DNA of 45,141 nucleotides from Vibrio quintilis. Lineage in GTDB: Bacteria > Pseudomonadota > Gammaproteobacteria > Enterobacterales > Vibrionaceae. Of the stretch, positions 1 through 9,332 are shown piece by piece. The translations under genes and the position numbers were made by a program. Position 1 is the first letter of the stretch; each line of letters starts with the position of its first letter. The stretch is from the NCBI RefSeq assembly GCF_024529975.1, contig NZ_AP024899.1, forward strand, positions 1-45,141, given 5' to 3'. Below the pieces are notes generated by a model, which was given only the letters and a program-made list of their open reading frames with translations, had not been told where the DNA came from and ran no database searches.

Positions 1-4
1 ATGA

Positions 5-1234
5 ATGGCCAATTTTTCACTCGATAAAAATAAAATTAAAATCCTGCTGCTTGAAGGTGTTCACCCTTCTGCAGTTGAAATCCTTCAGGCTGACGGCTAC
101 ACCAATATTGAATATCATAAAGGTTCATTAGCTGAAGAAGATTTGCTTGAAGCAATAAAAGATGCCCACTTTGTTGGTATTCGTTCCCGGACTAACCTGA
201 ATGCAAAAGTCATTGATGCAGCCAAAAAACTGGTTGGTATCGGCTGTTTCTGTATCGGAACAAATCAGGTTGATCTGAAAGCAACAGCCAAACGGGGAGT
301 TCCTGTATTTAATGCGCCTTTCTCCAATACCCGTAGCGTTGCTGAATTGGTTATGGGCGAAATCCTGCTGTTATTACGCGGCATCCCGGAAAAAAATGCA
401 CTTGCGCATCGTGGTATCTGGAAAAAAAGTGCCGACAATAGCTTCGAAGCCCGTGGTAAAACCCTGGGAATCATCGGATATGGCCATATTGGGACTCAGC
501 TGAGTATTATCGCGGAAAACCTCGGGATGAGGGTTTATTTTTATGATATTGAAAATAAACTTTCCCTCGGTAACGCTCACCAGGTGTCAACGATGAAGGA
601 ATTGCTTGGAAAAAGTGATGTCATCACACTGCACGTTCCGGAAACACCTGAAACCAAAAACATGATGTCGACAGAAGAATTTGCTGCGATGAAGCCGAAT
701 TCTATCTTTATCAATGCAGCCCGTGGAACCGTTGTCGATATCGAAGCCCTGAGTCAGGCGCTTAAATCAGGGCATATAGCCGGTGCTGCAATTGATGTAT
801 TCCCGACTGAACCGAAGACAAATGCAGACCCGTTTGAGTCACCACTTATCGAGTTTGATAATGTGCTGCTGACGCCGCATATCGGGGGCTCAACACAGGA
901 AGCTCAGGAAAATATTGGTATCGAAGTTGCCGGTAAAATTGTGAAATACTCAAACAACGGCTCAACACTCTCCAGTGTCAATATGCCGGAGGTTTCTCTG
1001 CCTGCAATGCGTAATTGCTCACGTTTACTTCATATCCACGAAAACCGTCCGGGGATTATGAACCAGATCAATACCATCTTTGCTCAGGATGATATCAACA
1101 TTGCAGCGCAATACCTTCAAACAACGGCAGAGATCGGTTATGTGGTTATCGATGTTGAAACAGCCCGTTCACAGGAAGCACTGGATAAACTCAAAGCAAT
1201 TGAAGGAACAATCAAAGCAAGAATTCTTCACTAA
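5..1234 (+). CDS. serA: D-3-phosphoglycerate dehydrogenase
   Basis: Cytosolic enzyme that oxidises 3-phosphoglycerate to 3-phosphohydroxypyruvate with NAD, the first step of serine (and so glycine and one-carbon) synthesis. The 409 residues compare with 410 in E. coli. The Rossmann motif GIIGYGHIG lies at 155-163, the catalytic triad Arg240 (in AARGT), Glu269 and His292 (in TPHIGGS) falls at the E. coli numbering, and a C-terminal ACT domain (HENRPGIMNQ, about 345-409) fits allosteric serine feedback. The gene is complete, but its ribosome binding site is not at the left edge. An AAGGA suitable for it lies at the extreme right end of the window. It converges on fbaA across a bidirectional terminator. 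Confidence 0.98.
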   Translation: MANFSLDKNKIKILLLEGVHPSAVEILQADGYTNIEYHKGSLAEEDLLEAIKDAHFVGIRSRTNLNAKVIDAAKKLVGIGCFCIGTNQVDLKATAKRGVPVFNAPFSNTRSVAELVMGEILLLLRGIPEKNALAHRGIWKKSADNSFEARGKTLGIIGYGHIGTQLSIIAENLGMRVYFYDIENKLSLGNAHQVSTMKELLGKSDVITLHVPETPETKNMMSTEEFAAMKPNSIFINAARGTVVDIEALSQALKSGHIAGAAIDVFPTEPKTNADPFESPLIEFDNVLLTPHIGGSTQEAQENIGIEVAGKIVKYSNNGSTLSSVNMPEVSLPAMRNCSRLLHIHENRPGIMNQINTIFAQDDINIAAQYLQTTAEIGYVVIDVETARSQEALDKLKAIEGTIKARILH

Positions 1235-1265
1235 TCGCTTTTGTGTATGTATGAAACGACAATTA

Positions 1266-1295
1266 AAAAACCCGCTCGTTGAGCGGGTTTTCTAT
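1266..1295. terminator. bidirectional terminator between serA and fbaA
   Basis: A 9-bp perfect stem (AACCCGCTC / GAGCGGGTT, 1269-1277 and 1281-1289) with a GTT loop has an A-run on its left and a T-run on its right. It can therefore stop transcription from both converging genes. Confidence 0.9.
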
Positions 1296-1313
1296 CGAAT
1301 CAGATATCGCTAA

Positions 1314-2390
1314 TTAAAGGACATCAACAGCATTCAGGTCAGCAAACGCTTTTTCAAGACGTGCAACCATAGATGCCTGACCAGCGCGTAACCAAACGCG
1401 GGGATCATAGTATTTCTTGTTCGGTGCATCATCACCAGTTGGGTTACCAATCTGACCTTGCAGGTAATCATGGTTATCAGCTTCATACTGACGAACACCA
1501 TCCCAGGTTGCCCACTGTGTATCAGTATCGATATTCATTTTGATAACACCGTATGAAATTGATTCCTGAATTTCAGCTTCCGTTGAACCAGAACCGCCGT
1601 GGAATACGAAGTTAAGAGAGTTCGCTGGAAGATTGAATTTCTCAGAAACATGAGCCTGTGAATCACGCAGAATTGTTGGTGTTAAAACCACATTACCTGG
1701 CTTATAAACGCCGTGAACGTTACCAAATGAAGCAGCAATCGTGAAACGATGGCTCACAGCATTCAATTTTTCATAAGCGTATGCAACATCTTCTGGTGAT
1801 GTGTAAAGCTCTGAAGAATCCATATCAGAGTTATCAACACCATCTTCTTCACCACCAGTACAACCAAGTTCAATCTCGATTGTCATGTTCATTTTTGCCA
1901 TGCGCTCTAAGTACTTAGCACAGGTTTCAACGTTTTCTTCCAGAGACTCTTCAGATAAATCCAGCATGTGAGAAGAGAACAGAGGCTTACCCGTTTCAGC
2001 AAAGAATTTTTCACCTGCGTCCAGTAATCCATCAATCCATGGCAGTAATTTTTTCGCTGCATGGTCAGTATGAAGAATGACTGGTACACCGTAAGCTTCA
2101 GCAACAGTGTGAACAAATTTAGCACCAGCAACTGCACCCAGAATTTGAGCGCCCTGGCCTTCCAGCTTCACACCTTTACCAGCAAAGAAAGCTGCGCCAC
2201 CGTTAGAGAACTGAACAATAACTGGTGATTTAACTTTCGCTGCTGCTTCAAGTACAGCAGTGACAGAATCTGTACCTACACAGTTTACAGCCGGAAGTGC
2301 AAATTTATTTTCTTTTGCAACTTCAAATACTTTCTGTACATCATCACCAGAAATAACACCTGGTTTTACAAAATCAAAAACCTTAGACAT
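1314..2390 (-). CDS. fbaA: class II fructose-bisphosphate aldolase
   Basis: Zinc-dependent aldolase of glycolysis and gluconeogenesis that interconverts fructose-1,6-bisphosphate with dihydroxyacetone phosphate and glyceraldehyde-3-phosphate. The 358 residues compare with 359 in E. coli. The catalytic Asp109 and zinc ligand His110 are in HTDHAAKK, with the other zinc ligands His226 (SFGNVHGVYKPG) and His264 (FVFHGGSGST). The acidic ELGCTGGEEDGVDN stretch is at 175-188. E. coli has Cys where this protein has Ala111, a position not needed for catalysis. The gene lies 155 nt downstream of pgk on the same strand, the usual epd-pgk-fbaA order, so co-transcription with an extra internal promoter is likely. 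Confidence 0.98.
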   Translation of the reverse strand: MSKVFDFVKPGVISGDDVQKVFEVAKENKFALPAVNCVGTDSVTAVLEAAAKVKSPVIVQFSNGGAAFFAGKGVKLEGQGAQILGAVAGAKFVHTVAEAYGVPVILHTDHAAKKLLPWIDGLLDAGEKFFAETGKPLFSSHMLDLSEESLEENVETCAKYLERMAKMNMTIEIELGCTGGEEDGVDNSDMDSSELYTSPEDVAYAYEKLNAVSHRFTIAASFGNVHGVYKPGNVVLTPTILRDSQAHVSEKFNLPANSLNFVFHGGSGSTEAEIQESISYGVIKMNIDTDTQWATWDGVRQYEADNHDYLQGQIGNPTGDDAPNKKYYDPRVWLRAGQASMVARLEKAFADLNAVDVL

Positions 2391-2545
2391 GGTCCGATCC
2401 TATTTTTTGTCGTTTTTATATAAAACGAATTAAAAGTGAAACTTATAAAAATCAGCGAACAACGTGTAACATTTTAGCAAAGTTCACATTGTTGTGCAGT
2501 ATACAAGAGCGGGAGCCACAAACAGGCTCCCGACACAGCAATCAA

Positions 2546-3709
2546 TTAAGCTTTCGCGCGTGCTTCCAGCATTTCAACTGCCGGCAACACTTTACCTTCA
2601 ACAAACTCAAGGAAAGCACCGCCACCCGTTGAAATGTAAGATACGTCTGCTTTGATACCAAATTTATCAATTGCAGCAAGTGTGTCACCACCACCTGCAA
2701 CAGAGAAACCTTCTGAAGATGCAATCGCTTCAGAGATGCCTTTTGTGCCTGCTTCAAAGTTTTTGAACTCAAACACACCAACAGGACCATTCCAAAGAAT
2801 TGTTTTTGCATTTTTCAGAATTTCAGCCAGTTCCGCTGTTGAGTCAGGGCCCAGGTCAAAAATCATGTCATCATCAGCGACTTCACTGACATTTTTAATT
2901 TCAGCTTCAGCATTTTCATCAAATGCTTTTGCGCAGGCAACATCTGTTGCAACCGGAATTGCGCAATCTTCCATCAGCTTTTTCGCAGTATCAACCAAAT
3001 CGGCTTCATACAAAGATTTACCAACGTTGTGACCTGCCGCAGCAATAAATGTATTTGCGATACCGCCGCCAACAACAAGCTGATCAGCCACTTTTGACAA
3101 TGACTCTAAAACTGTCAGTTTCGTAGAAACTTTTGAACCACCAACGATAGCAACCATTGGGCGGGCTGGTTTATCCATCGCTTTACCAAGCGCATCAAGT
3201 TCGTTTGCAAGAAGAGGTCCTGCACATGCAACGGCTGCATTCATACCAACGCCATGGGTTGAAGCCTGAGCGCGGTGAGCTGTACCGAATGCATCCATCA
3301 CAAAGATATCGCATAACGCAGCATATTTTTTAGAGAGTTCTTCGTCGTTCTTTTTCTCGCCTTTGTTAAAACGAACATTTTCCAGAACAACCAGTTCACC
3401 CGCATTCAGGTCAAGGCCATTCAGATAATCTTTTGCAAGTTTAACGTCACAATCCAGCGCATCGTTCAGGTAGTTAACAACAGGCTGTAGAGAGAACTCT
3501 TCTGCGTATTCGCCTTCAGTCGGGCGTCCCAGGTGAGAAGTCACCATAACTTTTGCACCAGCTTCAAGGCAATGCTTGATAGTAGGCAATGATGCAAGAA
3601 TACGGGCATCAGAAGTTACTTTTCCATCTTTTACAGGTACATTAAGGTCAGCACGGATAAATACACGTTTACCAGCCAGATCCAAGTCCGTCATCTTGAT
3701 TACAGACAT
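2546..3709 (-). CDS. pgk: phosphoglycerate kinase
   Basis: Transfers the acyl phosphate of 1,3-bisphosphoglycerate to ADP in glycolysis. The 387 residues equal the E. coli length. The N-terminal substrate-site motifs RADLNVPV and SHLGRPTEG and the C-terminal nucleotide-site motifs GPVGVFE and GGGDT are intact. I start it at [13 protein letters not shown], which has AGAGGA about 8 nt upstream. A start five codons further up is possible but has no comparable ribosome binding site and no counterpart in the family. It sits between epd (141 to 156 nt upstream) and fbaA on the same strand. Confidence 0.98.
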   Translation of the reverse strand: MSVIKMTDLDLAGKRVFIRADLNVPVKDGKVTSDARILASLPTIKHCLEAGAKVMVTSHLGRPTEGEYAEEFSLQPVVNYLNDALDCDVKLAKDYLNGLDLNAGELVVLENVRFNKGEKKNDEELSKKYAALCDIFVMDAFGTAHRAQASTHGVGMNAAVACAGPLLANELDALGKAMDKPARPMVAIVGGSKVSTKLTVLESLSKVADQLVVGGGIANTFIAAAGHNVGKSLYEADLVDTAKKLMEDCAIPVATDVACAKAFDENAEAEIKNVSEVADDDMIFDLGPDSTAELAEILKNAKTILWNGPVGVFEFKNFEAGTKGISEAIASSEGFSVAGGGDTLAAIDKFGIKADVSYISTGGGAFLEFVEGKVLPAVEMLEARAKA

Positions 3710-3865
3710 ATTCAGTCCTCTCAAATTGTAATATTAAAATAAAAAATATTTAAAAGCTCCGCTCCCCTGCCGAGCTCTCATAATTTTACCTCAAGGGGTT
3801 ATTTTACCGGGAATTATCTTATTTATTTCATTCTCAAAAATAAATAATTATTCTGCCCCGTTATT

Positions 3866-4894
3866 TCACTGTTTCAATGCATACATAGCCAGAGCAGTAT
3901 CCAGCATACGGTTTGCAAAGCCCCATTCGTTATCACACCAAACAAGCATTTTAACCAAACGTCCGTTACTCACACGGGTTTGCGATCCATCAACAATCGC
4001 ACTGTGCGCATCGTGATTAAAATCTATAGAAACGAGCGGTGCTTCAGTATAGTCAACAATGCCATGTAATGTACACTGAGAAGCATCAATTATGGTTTGA
4101 TTTACGTCATTAACTGTCACATTTGTATTCACTGAGACACTCAGATCCATCGCCGTGACGTTTACCGTCGGCACTCTGACAGAGATAGCTTCAAACTTGT
4201 CTGAAAACTTAGGAAAAATGCGTTCAATACCTTTATGCAGCTTGGTATCCACCGGAATAATTGACTGGCTTGCAGCCCGTGTCCGGCGTAAATCATTATG
4301 GTAAGCATCGATGACCTGCTGGTCATTCATGGATGAATGGATGGTTGTAATCGTCCCGGAATCAATGCCAAAAGCTTCATCAAGCACTTTAATCACAGGC
4401 ACAATACAGTTGGTTGTACATGAACCACCAGAAACAATTCTGTGTTCAGGAGATAATGTTTCATGATTGACGCCATAAATGATCGTATTATCGATATCAC
4501 TTTCTCCCGGATGAGAAAACAGCACATTTTTTGCTCCGGCTTCGATATGCGCCAGACCATCATTCCGGCTGCCGTAAACACCCGTGCAGTCAAAGACAAT
4601 ATCAATGTCTAAATCCTGCCAGGGTAACAATCTGATTTCCGGCAAATGCAGGATGCGCACCGGATCAAATTCACCATTCTCATGGTGCAGGTATAAGTGT
4701 TCCTGATCATGACTCACCCGCTTAAAAAACCGCCCGTGACTGGAATCATACTGAAGTAAGTGTGCCATTCCATCCGGGTTTGCTAATTCATTGACCGCGA
4801 CAACCTGAATCTGATGGTTCTTTCCACTCTCATACAGAGCCCTGAGTACATTTCTGCCAATCCGGCCAAAACCGTTAATCGCAATTCTGAGCAT
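3866..4894 (-). CDS. epd: erythrose-4-phosphate dehydrogenase
   Basis: GapA-like NAD enzyme that oxidises erythrose-4-phosphate to 4-phosphoerythronate, the entry to pyridoxal 5'-phosphate synthesis (pdxJ and acpS are elsewhere in this window). The 342 residues compare with 339 in E. coli. The Rossmann motif [10 protein letters not shown] lies at 6-15, the catalytic cysteine is Cys159 in GGSCTTNC, and the paired His is His186. Epd is distinguished from glyceraldehyde-3-phosphate dehydrogenase by context (next to pgk) and by the [19 protein letters not shown] segment. The Shine-Dalgarno is weak. It heads the epd-pgk-fbaA group, divergent from the membrane-protein gene at 5047. Confidence 0.95.
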   Translation of the reverse strand: MLRIAINGFGRIGRNVLRALYESGKNHQIQVVAVNELANPDGMAHLLQYDSSHGRFFKRVSHDQEHLYLHHENGEFDPVRILHLPEIRLLPWQDLDIDIVFDCTGVYGSRNDGLAHIEAGAKNVLFSHPGESDIDNTIIYGVNHETLSPEHRIVSGGSCTTNCIVPVIKVLDEAFGIDSGTITTIHSSMNDQQVIDAYHNDLRRTRAASQSIIPVDTKLHKGIERIFPKFSDKFEAISVRVPTVNVTAMDLSVSVNTNVTVNDVNQTIIDASQCTLHGIVDYTEAPLVSIDFNHDAHSAIVDGSQTRVSNGRLVKMLVWCDNEWGFANRMLDTALAMYALKQ

Positions 4895-5046
4895 AATTCT
4901 GAGTTACATCCAATGTCAGTTAAAAAATTCCTGAAAAAATAACGCTGCATATATTCAATATGCTGACTAAGCTAAAAAAAGACGGGAGTCATTCTACTCT
5001 TTTTACAAACAAATTTTCACCCTGAAATTCAGAGAAGTCCTTTACC

Positions 5047-6873
5047 GTGACTCAAAGTGAAGTGATGCAAAATAATCAGCCCCCCCGGACCGACACACCA
5101 TTTGGCCATAAACTGTTTTTCGTTTTATTGATAAATCTGGTTTTCTACCTGTTTTTCATTTATTCCTCTGCGGGTGATGTTTTTTCTCTGAACCTCTATG
5201 ATAATGATAATTTTATGAGGTATTTTCAATTCACACAGTGGGTTGAACATGGCGGATGGTATTTACAGCCCATCTCCGGATTTAATCCTCAGGACGGCGT
5301 TCTGATCCACTGGTCAAGGTTACCGGATATTCCGCTGGCTTTAGTATCAATTCTCGTCAAACCTTTTACTTCGCCTGAAACGGCATATGCTATTGCGATG
5401 ATCACTGTTCCCGGGCTCTATCTGCTTGGTATCACGGCAGCTGCGGGGAAACTGACGGCACGAATCATGGGAAATGATTATATGGTTCTGGCCTGTTTTT
5501 ATTTGTTAAGTACTCACCTGACAGGTAAATTTTTCCCCGGTTCAATTGATCACCATAATATTCAGCTATTGCTTGCTGCCTGGTTTATCGCATTGCTGCC
5601 ACTGAACCATGATGATTGCAAATCGACCCGGTCAGCTATCATTTGCGGCTTTCTTCTGGCCCTGTCTTTCTGGACAGGACTGGAGAACCTGATATTTTTC
5701 GGATTATTACTCCTGTACTTAACAATCAGGGGTTACAGTCATTCTCTGCGATTTGTCTTTTTCTGCCGGACGTTATGTCTCAGCGCGATACTGTTTTCAT
5801 TCTGTTTCTGTCTGCTGAATCGTCCGGTTGCCGAATTCACCAACAAACAGATAGACGCTCTATCATGGCCTTATTTACTTTGCCTGCTATGCGGATTGAT
5901 ATTCTGTCAGTTATCAGTTTACTTCCGGCGTCCGGCAAACCGCATCATCAAATACTTACTGATTGGAATAATCAGCCTTTTTCCCATGCTGCTCTTTAGT
6001 CCTGAAGTGTTTCTTGGTGTTTATTACCAATATCCGGCGTTGCTCAATCAGTTCTGGCTCTCAAAAGTCTCCGAAGCTATTTCGATCATTGGATATATAA
6101 AAGAGGAAGGCTTATTTGGTCAGCATAACTATCTGCTGAGCATTATCCCTGCTTTACTTTCAGTCATCTTTATCAGACATAACGAAAGACTGAAACAGCT
6201 TTATCTCGTGATGCTGTTACTCATTCTCCCGGCGCTTTTCTGGCAAGCCAGAACTGTTTTTCTGATTTTTATTATCGCCGCGCCATTTCAGGCCTATTTT
6301 GTCATTTACTGTATCAGGAAAATACCTTCCGTGATCGCAGGCATGATACTGGCAATCATTTGTATGCCTGCCTGCATTACAATTACCTCTTTTATGATTA
6401 ACCAGCAATTTCATCCGGAAATCAAACCGGGTGTATCGAAAGAAAACAGTAAACCCGAAGTCGTCCGTTTCTTAAAACAACACCAGATTGTCCGGCAAAA
6501 AATTCTCGCACCGATTGAATTTGGTACACCGATTCTGACGTTAACTGACAATGCTGTTATCTCAGCGCCCTATCACAGGAATATCAGAGGAAATACACTG
6601 GCAATTAAAATTCTGACCGGAGAGGAAGAGTCCGGATATCGTCAGTTGCTGGAGGAAAACAAATTTAACTACATCCTGATCGGCAACGACAATGCAAGCA
6701 CTTTACTCAAACAACAGTCCGGCAAAAATTCGCTGATCAACCGGCTTGACCAGCACACAGCGCCACAATGGTTATCGTTAACCGCTCAGGGAAAATATGG
6801 ATTAAAACTGTACCGGATACATTTCTCCGGACACGTATCCAAGGAAACTGAAGAGACTGGATTAAGTAAATAA
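5047..6873 (+). CDS. putative GT-C-type multi-membrane-spanning glycosyltransferase-like protein
   Basis: A 608-residue integral membrane protein with about 11-13 hydrophobic segments between residues 22 and 455 and a soluble C-terminal domain (about 456-608). After the first membrane segment comes an acidic YDNDN motif (Asp52, Asp54) placed like the DxD-type metal/lipid-phosphate site of GT-C enzymes. A conserved-looking IHWSRLPDIP (87-96), SIDHHNIQ (167-174) and, in the tail, SAPYHRNIRGN follow. I recall the same motif set in alpha-proteobacterial proteins often mislabelled AcrB/AcrD/AcrF family or STT3-like. A polyprenyl-phosphate-sugar-dependent transferase is the best guess, but substrate and role are unknown. 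The start is GTG with GAGAAG upstream; an ATG six codons later is the alternative. It interrupts the epd/tktA block on the opposite strand, where V. cholerae carries irgA-irgB (from memory), so this is an accessory insertion point. Confidence 0.7.
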   Translation: MTQSEVMQNNQPPRTDTPFGHKLFFVLLINLVFYLFFIYSSAGDVFSLNLYDNDNFMRYFQFTQWVEHGGWYLQPISGFNPQDGVLIHWSRLPDIPLALVSILVKPFTSPETAYAIAMITVPGLYLLGITAAAGKLTARIMGNDYMVLACFYLLSTHLTGKFFPGSIDHHNIQLLLAAWFIALLPLNHDDCKSTRSAIICGFLLALSFWTGLENLIFFGLLLLYLTIRGYSHSLRFVFFCRTLCLSAILFSFCFCLLNRPVAEFTNKQIDALSWPYLLCLLCGLIFCQLSVYFRRPANRIIKYLLIGIISLFPMLLFSPEVFLGVYYQYPALLNQFWLSKVSEAISIIGYIKEEGLFGQHNYLLSIIPALLSVIFIRHNERLKQLYLVMLLLILPALFWQARTVFLIFIIAAPFQAYFVIYCIRKIPSVIAGMILAIICMPACITITSFMINQQFHPEIKPGVSKENSKPEVVRFLKQHQIVRQKILAPIEFGTPILTLTDNAVISAPYHRNIRGNTLAIKILTGEEESGYRQLLEENKFNYILIGNDNASTLLKQQSGKNSLINRLDQHTAPQWLSLTAQGKYGLKLYRIHFSGHVSKETEETGLSK

Positions 6874-6897
6874 AGAACAGGTAAACCGCAAATAAAA

Positions 6898-6926
6898 AAA
6901 CCGGGCTGAAAATTCAGCCCGGTTTA
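6898..6926. terminator. bidirectional terminator between the GT-C-like gene and tktA
   Basis: A perfect stem AAACCGGGCTGAA / TTCAGCCCGGTTT (6898-6910 and 6913-6925) is flanked by A-rich sequence on the left and T-rich sequence on the right. It serves both converging genes. Confidence 0.9.
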
Positions 6927-6949
6927 AACATAATCAAATAGTGGGAATC

Positions 6950-8947
6950 TTAATGAAGCACGGACTTCGCCACATCAACCACATTTTCAACCGTAAAGCC
7001 AAACAGTTTGAACAGCTCACCAGCCGGTGCTGATTCACCGAAGCTGTGCATACCAATCACCTGACCGTTCAGACCGGTGTATTTATACCAGTAATCGGCA
7101 ATACCCGCTTCAATTGCCACACGAGCCGTCACAGCCGCCGGCAGAACCGATTCACGATAAGCTGCATCCTGTTTATCGAACAGGTCTGTCGCTGGCATAG
7201 AGACAACGCGAACCTGTTTGCCGTCCTGCGTTAACACAGCGGCTGCCTGAACCGCCAGCTCGACTTCTGAGCCGGTTGCAATCAGGATGAGATCCGGTGT
7301 ACCTGCACAGTCTTTCAGGATATAACCGCCTTTCGCGATATCCGCAACCTGTGTTGCAGTCCGCTCCTGCTGTGCCAGATTCTGACGCGAGAATATCAGC
7401 GACGTCGGGCCATCTTTACGCTCAATCGCCAGTTTCCATGCAACCGCAGATTCCACCTGGTCACACGGACGCCATGTGCTCATATTTGGCGTTAAACGCA
7501 GTGAAGCTATCTGTTCAACCGGTTGGTGCGTCGGACCGTCTTCCCCCAGACCAATTGAGTCATGGGTGTAGACCTGAATGTTCTGCACTTTCATCAGTGC
7601 CGCCATCCGCATCGCATTTCGTGCGTATTCCATAAACATCAGGAAGGTGGCACCGTAAGGAATAAAACCACCGTGCAGCGCAATCCCGTTGATGATAGCT
7701 GTCATACCGAATTCACGTACACCGTAGTGGATATAGTTCCCGGAAGCATCGTCAGCAGTCAGTGATTTTGAGCCCGACCACATGGTCAGGTTTGACGGTG
7801 CCAAATCGGCAGAGCCGCCCATAAATTCTGGCAGGAGTTTACCAAAAGCTTCCAGGGCATTCTGAGACGCTTTACGGGAAGCGATATTGGCCGGATTCGC
7901 CTGTAAATCTGCAATAATTGCGCTGGCTTGCGCTTCCCATTCCGCAGGCAGTTCACCATTGACCCGGCGCTTAAATTCAGCTGCCAGTGCCGGATGCGCT
8001 GCTTCATAAGCCGCCAGCTTTTCATTCCATGCTGACTCTTTTGCTGCACCGGCTGCTTTGGCATCCCATGCTGCATAAACATCTGCCGGAATTTCAAACG
8101 GACCATGTTCCCAACCAAGGAATTCACGGGCTGCCGCCACTTCATCATGGCCCAGTGGTGCACCGTGACAGTCATGTGAACCGGATTTATTCGGTGAACC
8201 AAAGCCGATGATGGTTTTCGCACAAATCAGGGTTGGACGACCGGTTTCCGCTTTTGCGGCCTGAATCGCAGCTTCAATCGCTTCAGGATCATGGCCGTCA
8301 ACCGCCGGGATCACGTGCCAGCCATACGCTTCAAACCGTTTTGGTGTGTCGTCGCTGAACCAGCCTTCAACCTCACCATCGATAGAAATACCGTTGTCAT
8401 CCCAGAAAGCGATCAGTTTGCCCAGTCCAAGCGTACCAGCCAGTGAACAGGCTTCATGAGAAATCCCTTCCATCAGGCAACCATCCCCTAAAAATGCATA
8501 GGTATAGTGGTCAACAATGTCATGATTTTCACGGTTAAACTGAGCTGCCAGTGCTTTCTCAGCCAGTGCCATTCCAACCGCGTTGGTGATGCCCTGACCC
8601 AGCGGGCCGGTGGTGGTTTCAACACCCGCGGTGTAACCATATTCCGGGTGACCCGGCGTTTTCGAATGTAGCTGACGGAAATGCTTCAGCTCTTCGATTG
8701 GCAGAGCATATCCGGTTAAGTGCAGCAAAGAATAAACCAGCATTGAACCATGGCCGTTGGATAAAACAAACCGGTCGCGGTCAGCCCAGTTTGGGTTTTG
8801 TGGATTATGATTCAGGTGAGAGCGCCAGAGCACTTCTGCAATATCAGCCATCCCCATTGGGGCACCCGGGTGGCCGGAATTAGCCTGTTGAACACCATCC
8901 ATGCTCAGGGCACGAATTGCATTAGCAAGACGTTTGTGGGAAGACAT
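6950..8947 (-). CDS. tktA: transketolase
   Basis: Thiamine-diphosphate enzyme of the non-oxidative pentose phosphate pathway that moves two-carbon units between sugar phosphates, making ribose-5-phosphate and erythrose-4-phosphate. The 665 residues compare with 663 in E. coli. The N-terminal motifs SGHPGAPMG and [16 protein letters not shown], the ThDP motif beginning GDGCLMEG and ending near [10 protein letters not shown], and the second-domain catalytic signature [18 protein letters not shown] are all present. AGGAG lies 5 nt before the ATG. A clear promoter with a PurR-type operator lies upstream. It is separated from epd here by the GT-C-like gene. rpiA, in the same window, supplies the same pathway. 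Confidence 0.98.
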   Translation of the reverse strand: MSSHKRLANAIRALSMDGVQQANSGHPGAPMGMADIAEVLWRSHLNHNPQNPNWADRDRFVLSNGHGSMLVYSLLHLTGYALPIEELKHFRQLHSKTPGHPEYGYTAGVETTTGPLGQGITNAVGMALAEKALAAQFNRENHDIVDHYTYAFLGDGCLMEGISHEACSLAGTLGLGKLIAFWDDNGISIDGEVEGWFSDDTPKRFEAYGWHVIPAVDGHDPEAIEAAIQAAKAETGRPTLICAKTIIGFGSPNKSGSHDCHGAPLGHDEVAAAREFLGWEHGPFEIPADVYAAWDAKAAGAAKESAWNEKLAAYEAAHPALAAEFKRRVNGELPAEWEAQASAIIADLQANPANIASRKASQNALEAFGKLLPEFMGGSADLAPSNLTMWSGSKSLTADDASGNYIHYGVREFGMTAIINGIALHGGFIPYGATFLMFMEYARNAMRMAALMKVQNIQVYTHDSIGLGEDGPTHQPVEQIASLRLTPNMSTWRPCDQVESAVAWKLAIERKDGPTSLIFSRQNLAQQERTATQVADIAKGGYILKDCAGTPDLILIATGSEVELAVQAAAVLTQDGKQVRVVSMPATDLFDKQDAAYRESVLPAAVTARVAIEAGIADYWYKYTGLNGQVIGMHSFGESAPAGELFKLFGFTVENVVDVAKSVLH

Positions 8948-8994
8948 GTCAGCTCCTAATGTCGTAAAGCAAAATCAAAATTAAAACGCGCTGT

Positions 8995-9033
8995 ATTGTC
9001 GCAAAGCCCTACAAACTGTGCAAACGATTTCCT
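8995..9033 (-). promoter_or_regulatory. tktA promoter with PurR-like operator over the -35
   Basis: On the minus strand TTGCAC (9018-9023), a 17-nt spacer and GACAAT (8995-9000) make a good sigma-70 promoter about 50 nt before tktA. The 16 bases at 9018-9033, read on the plus strand, are GTGCAAACGATTTCCT. They fit the PurR operator pattern ANGCAANCGNTTNCNT at every defined position except the first. The site covers the -35, so binding would repress. The operator call is inference from the pattern. Confidence 0.6.
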
Positions 9034-9143
9034 CATGAAAAGGATGACCTGTACCGTCGATTTAAATATCACGTGTACTGATAACTTAGCCATCGTCATT
9101 TTCATTAAGCAAATACTTGAATAGATCTATGTCAAAAAATAGC

Positions 9144-9195
9144 TTGTATTTAAAATCTCACTCAATAAAATAGACGTCTAGATGTGAAAACATCT
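9144..9195 (+). promoter_or_regulatory. metK promoter and MetJ operator (three met boxes)
   Basis: Three adjoining 8-bp units AGACGTCT, AGATGTGA and AAACATCT (9172-9195) match the MetJ met-box AGACGTCT in 8, 5 and 5 positions. They lie just downstream of a plausible promoter, TTGTAT (9144-9149), 16 nt, TAAAAT (9166-9171), where repressor would block initiation. The layout is that expected for methionine-pathway control of metK. The whole 8948-9332 interval has no gene. Confidence 0.8.
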
Positions 9196-9332
9196 TTCTG
9201 TCCCCTGAGAATGATAATTCAAAAATGATCTTTAAGTGAAAGGCTGTAACAGCTTAAGTGCATAGCCGGGGGATGTATTCCTGTAAATTTTTGAGTAAAG
9301 GCAAGTTTGCTCACAACCTAAGTGGGGTTCTC

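Noticed and set aside
2652..3032. 126-codon frame opposite pgk
   Set aside because: Ser/Ala/Phe-rich antisense reading of a well-conserved gene.
5207..5225. GATAATGATAAT-rich stretch resembling a Fur box
   Set aside because: It is inside the coding sequence for the YDNDN motif and only the first 12 of 19 consensus positions fit, so it is explained by the protein.
7786..8223. 145-codon alternative frame inside tktA
   Set aside because: Opposing constraints of tktA explain it; composition is typical of an off-frame translation.
9258..9332. Upstream ATG giving metK 25 extra residues
   Set aside because: The extension has no counterpart in MetK proteins; the ATG at 9333 gives exactly the family N-terminus.
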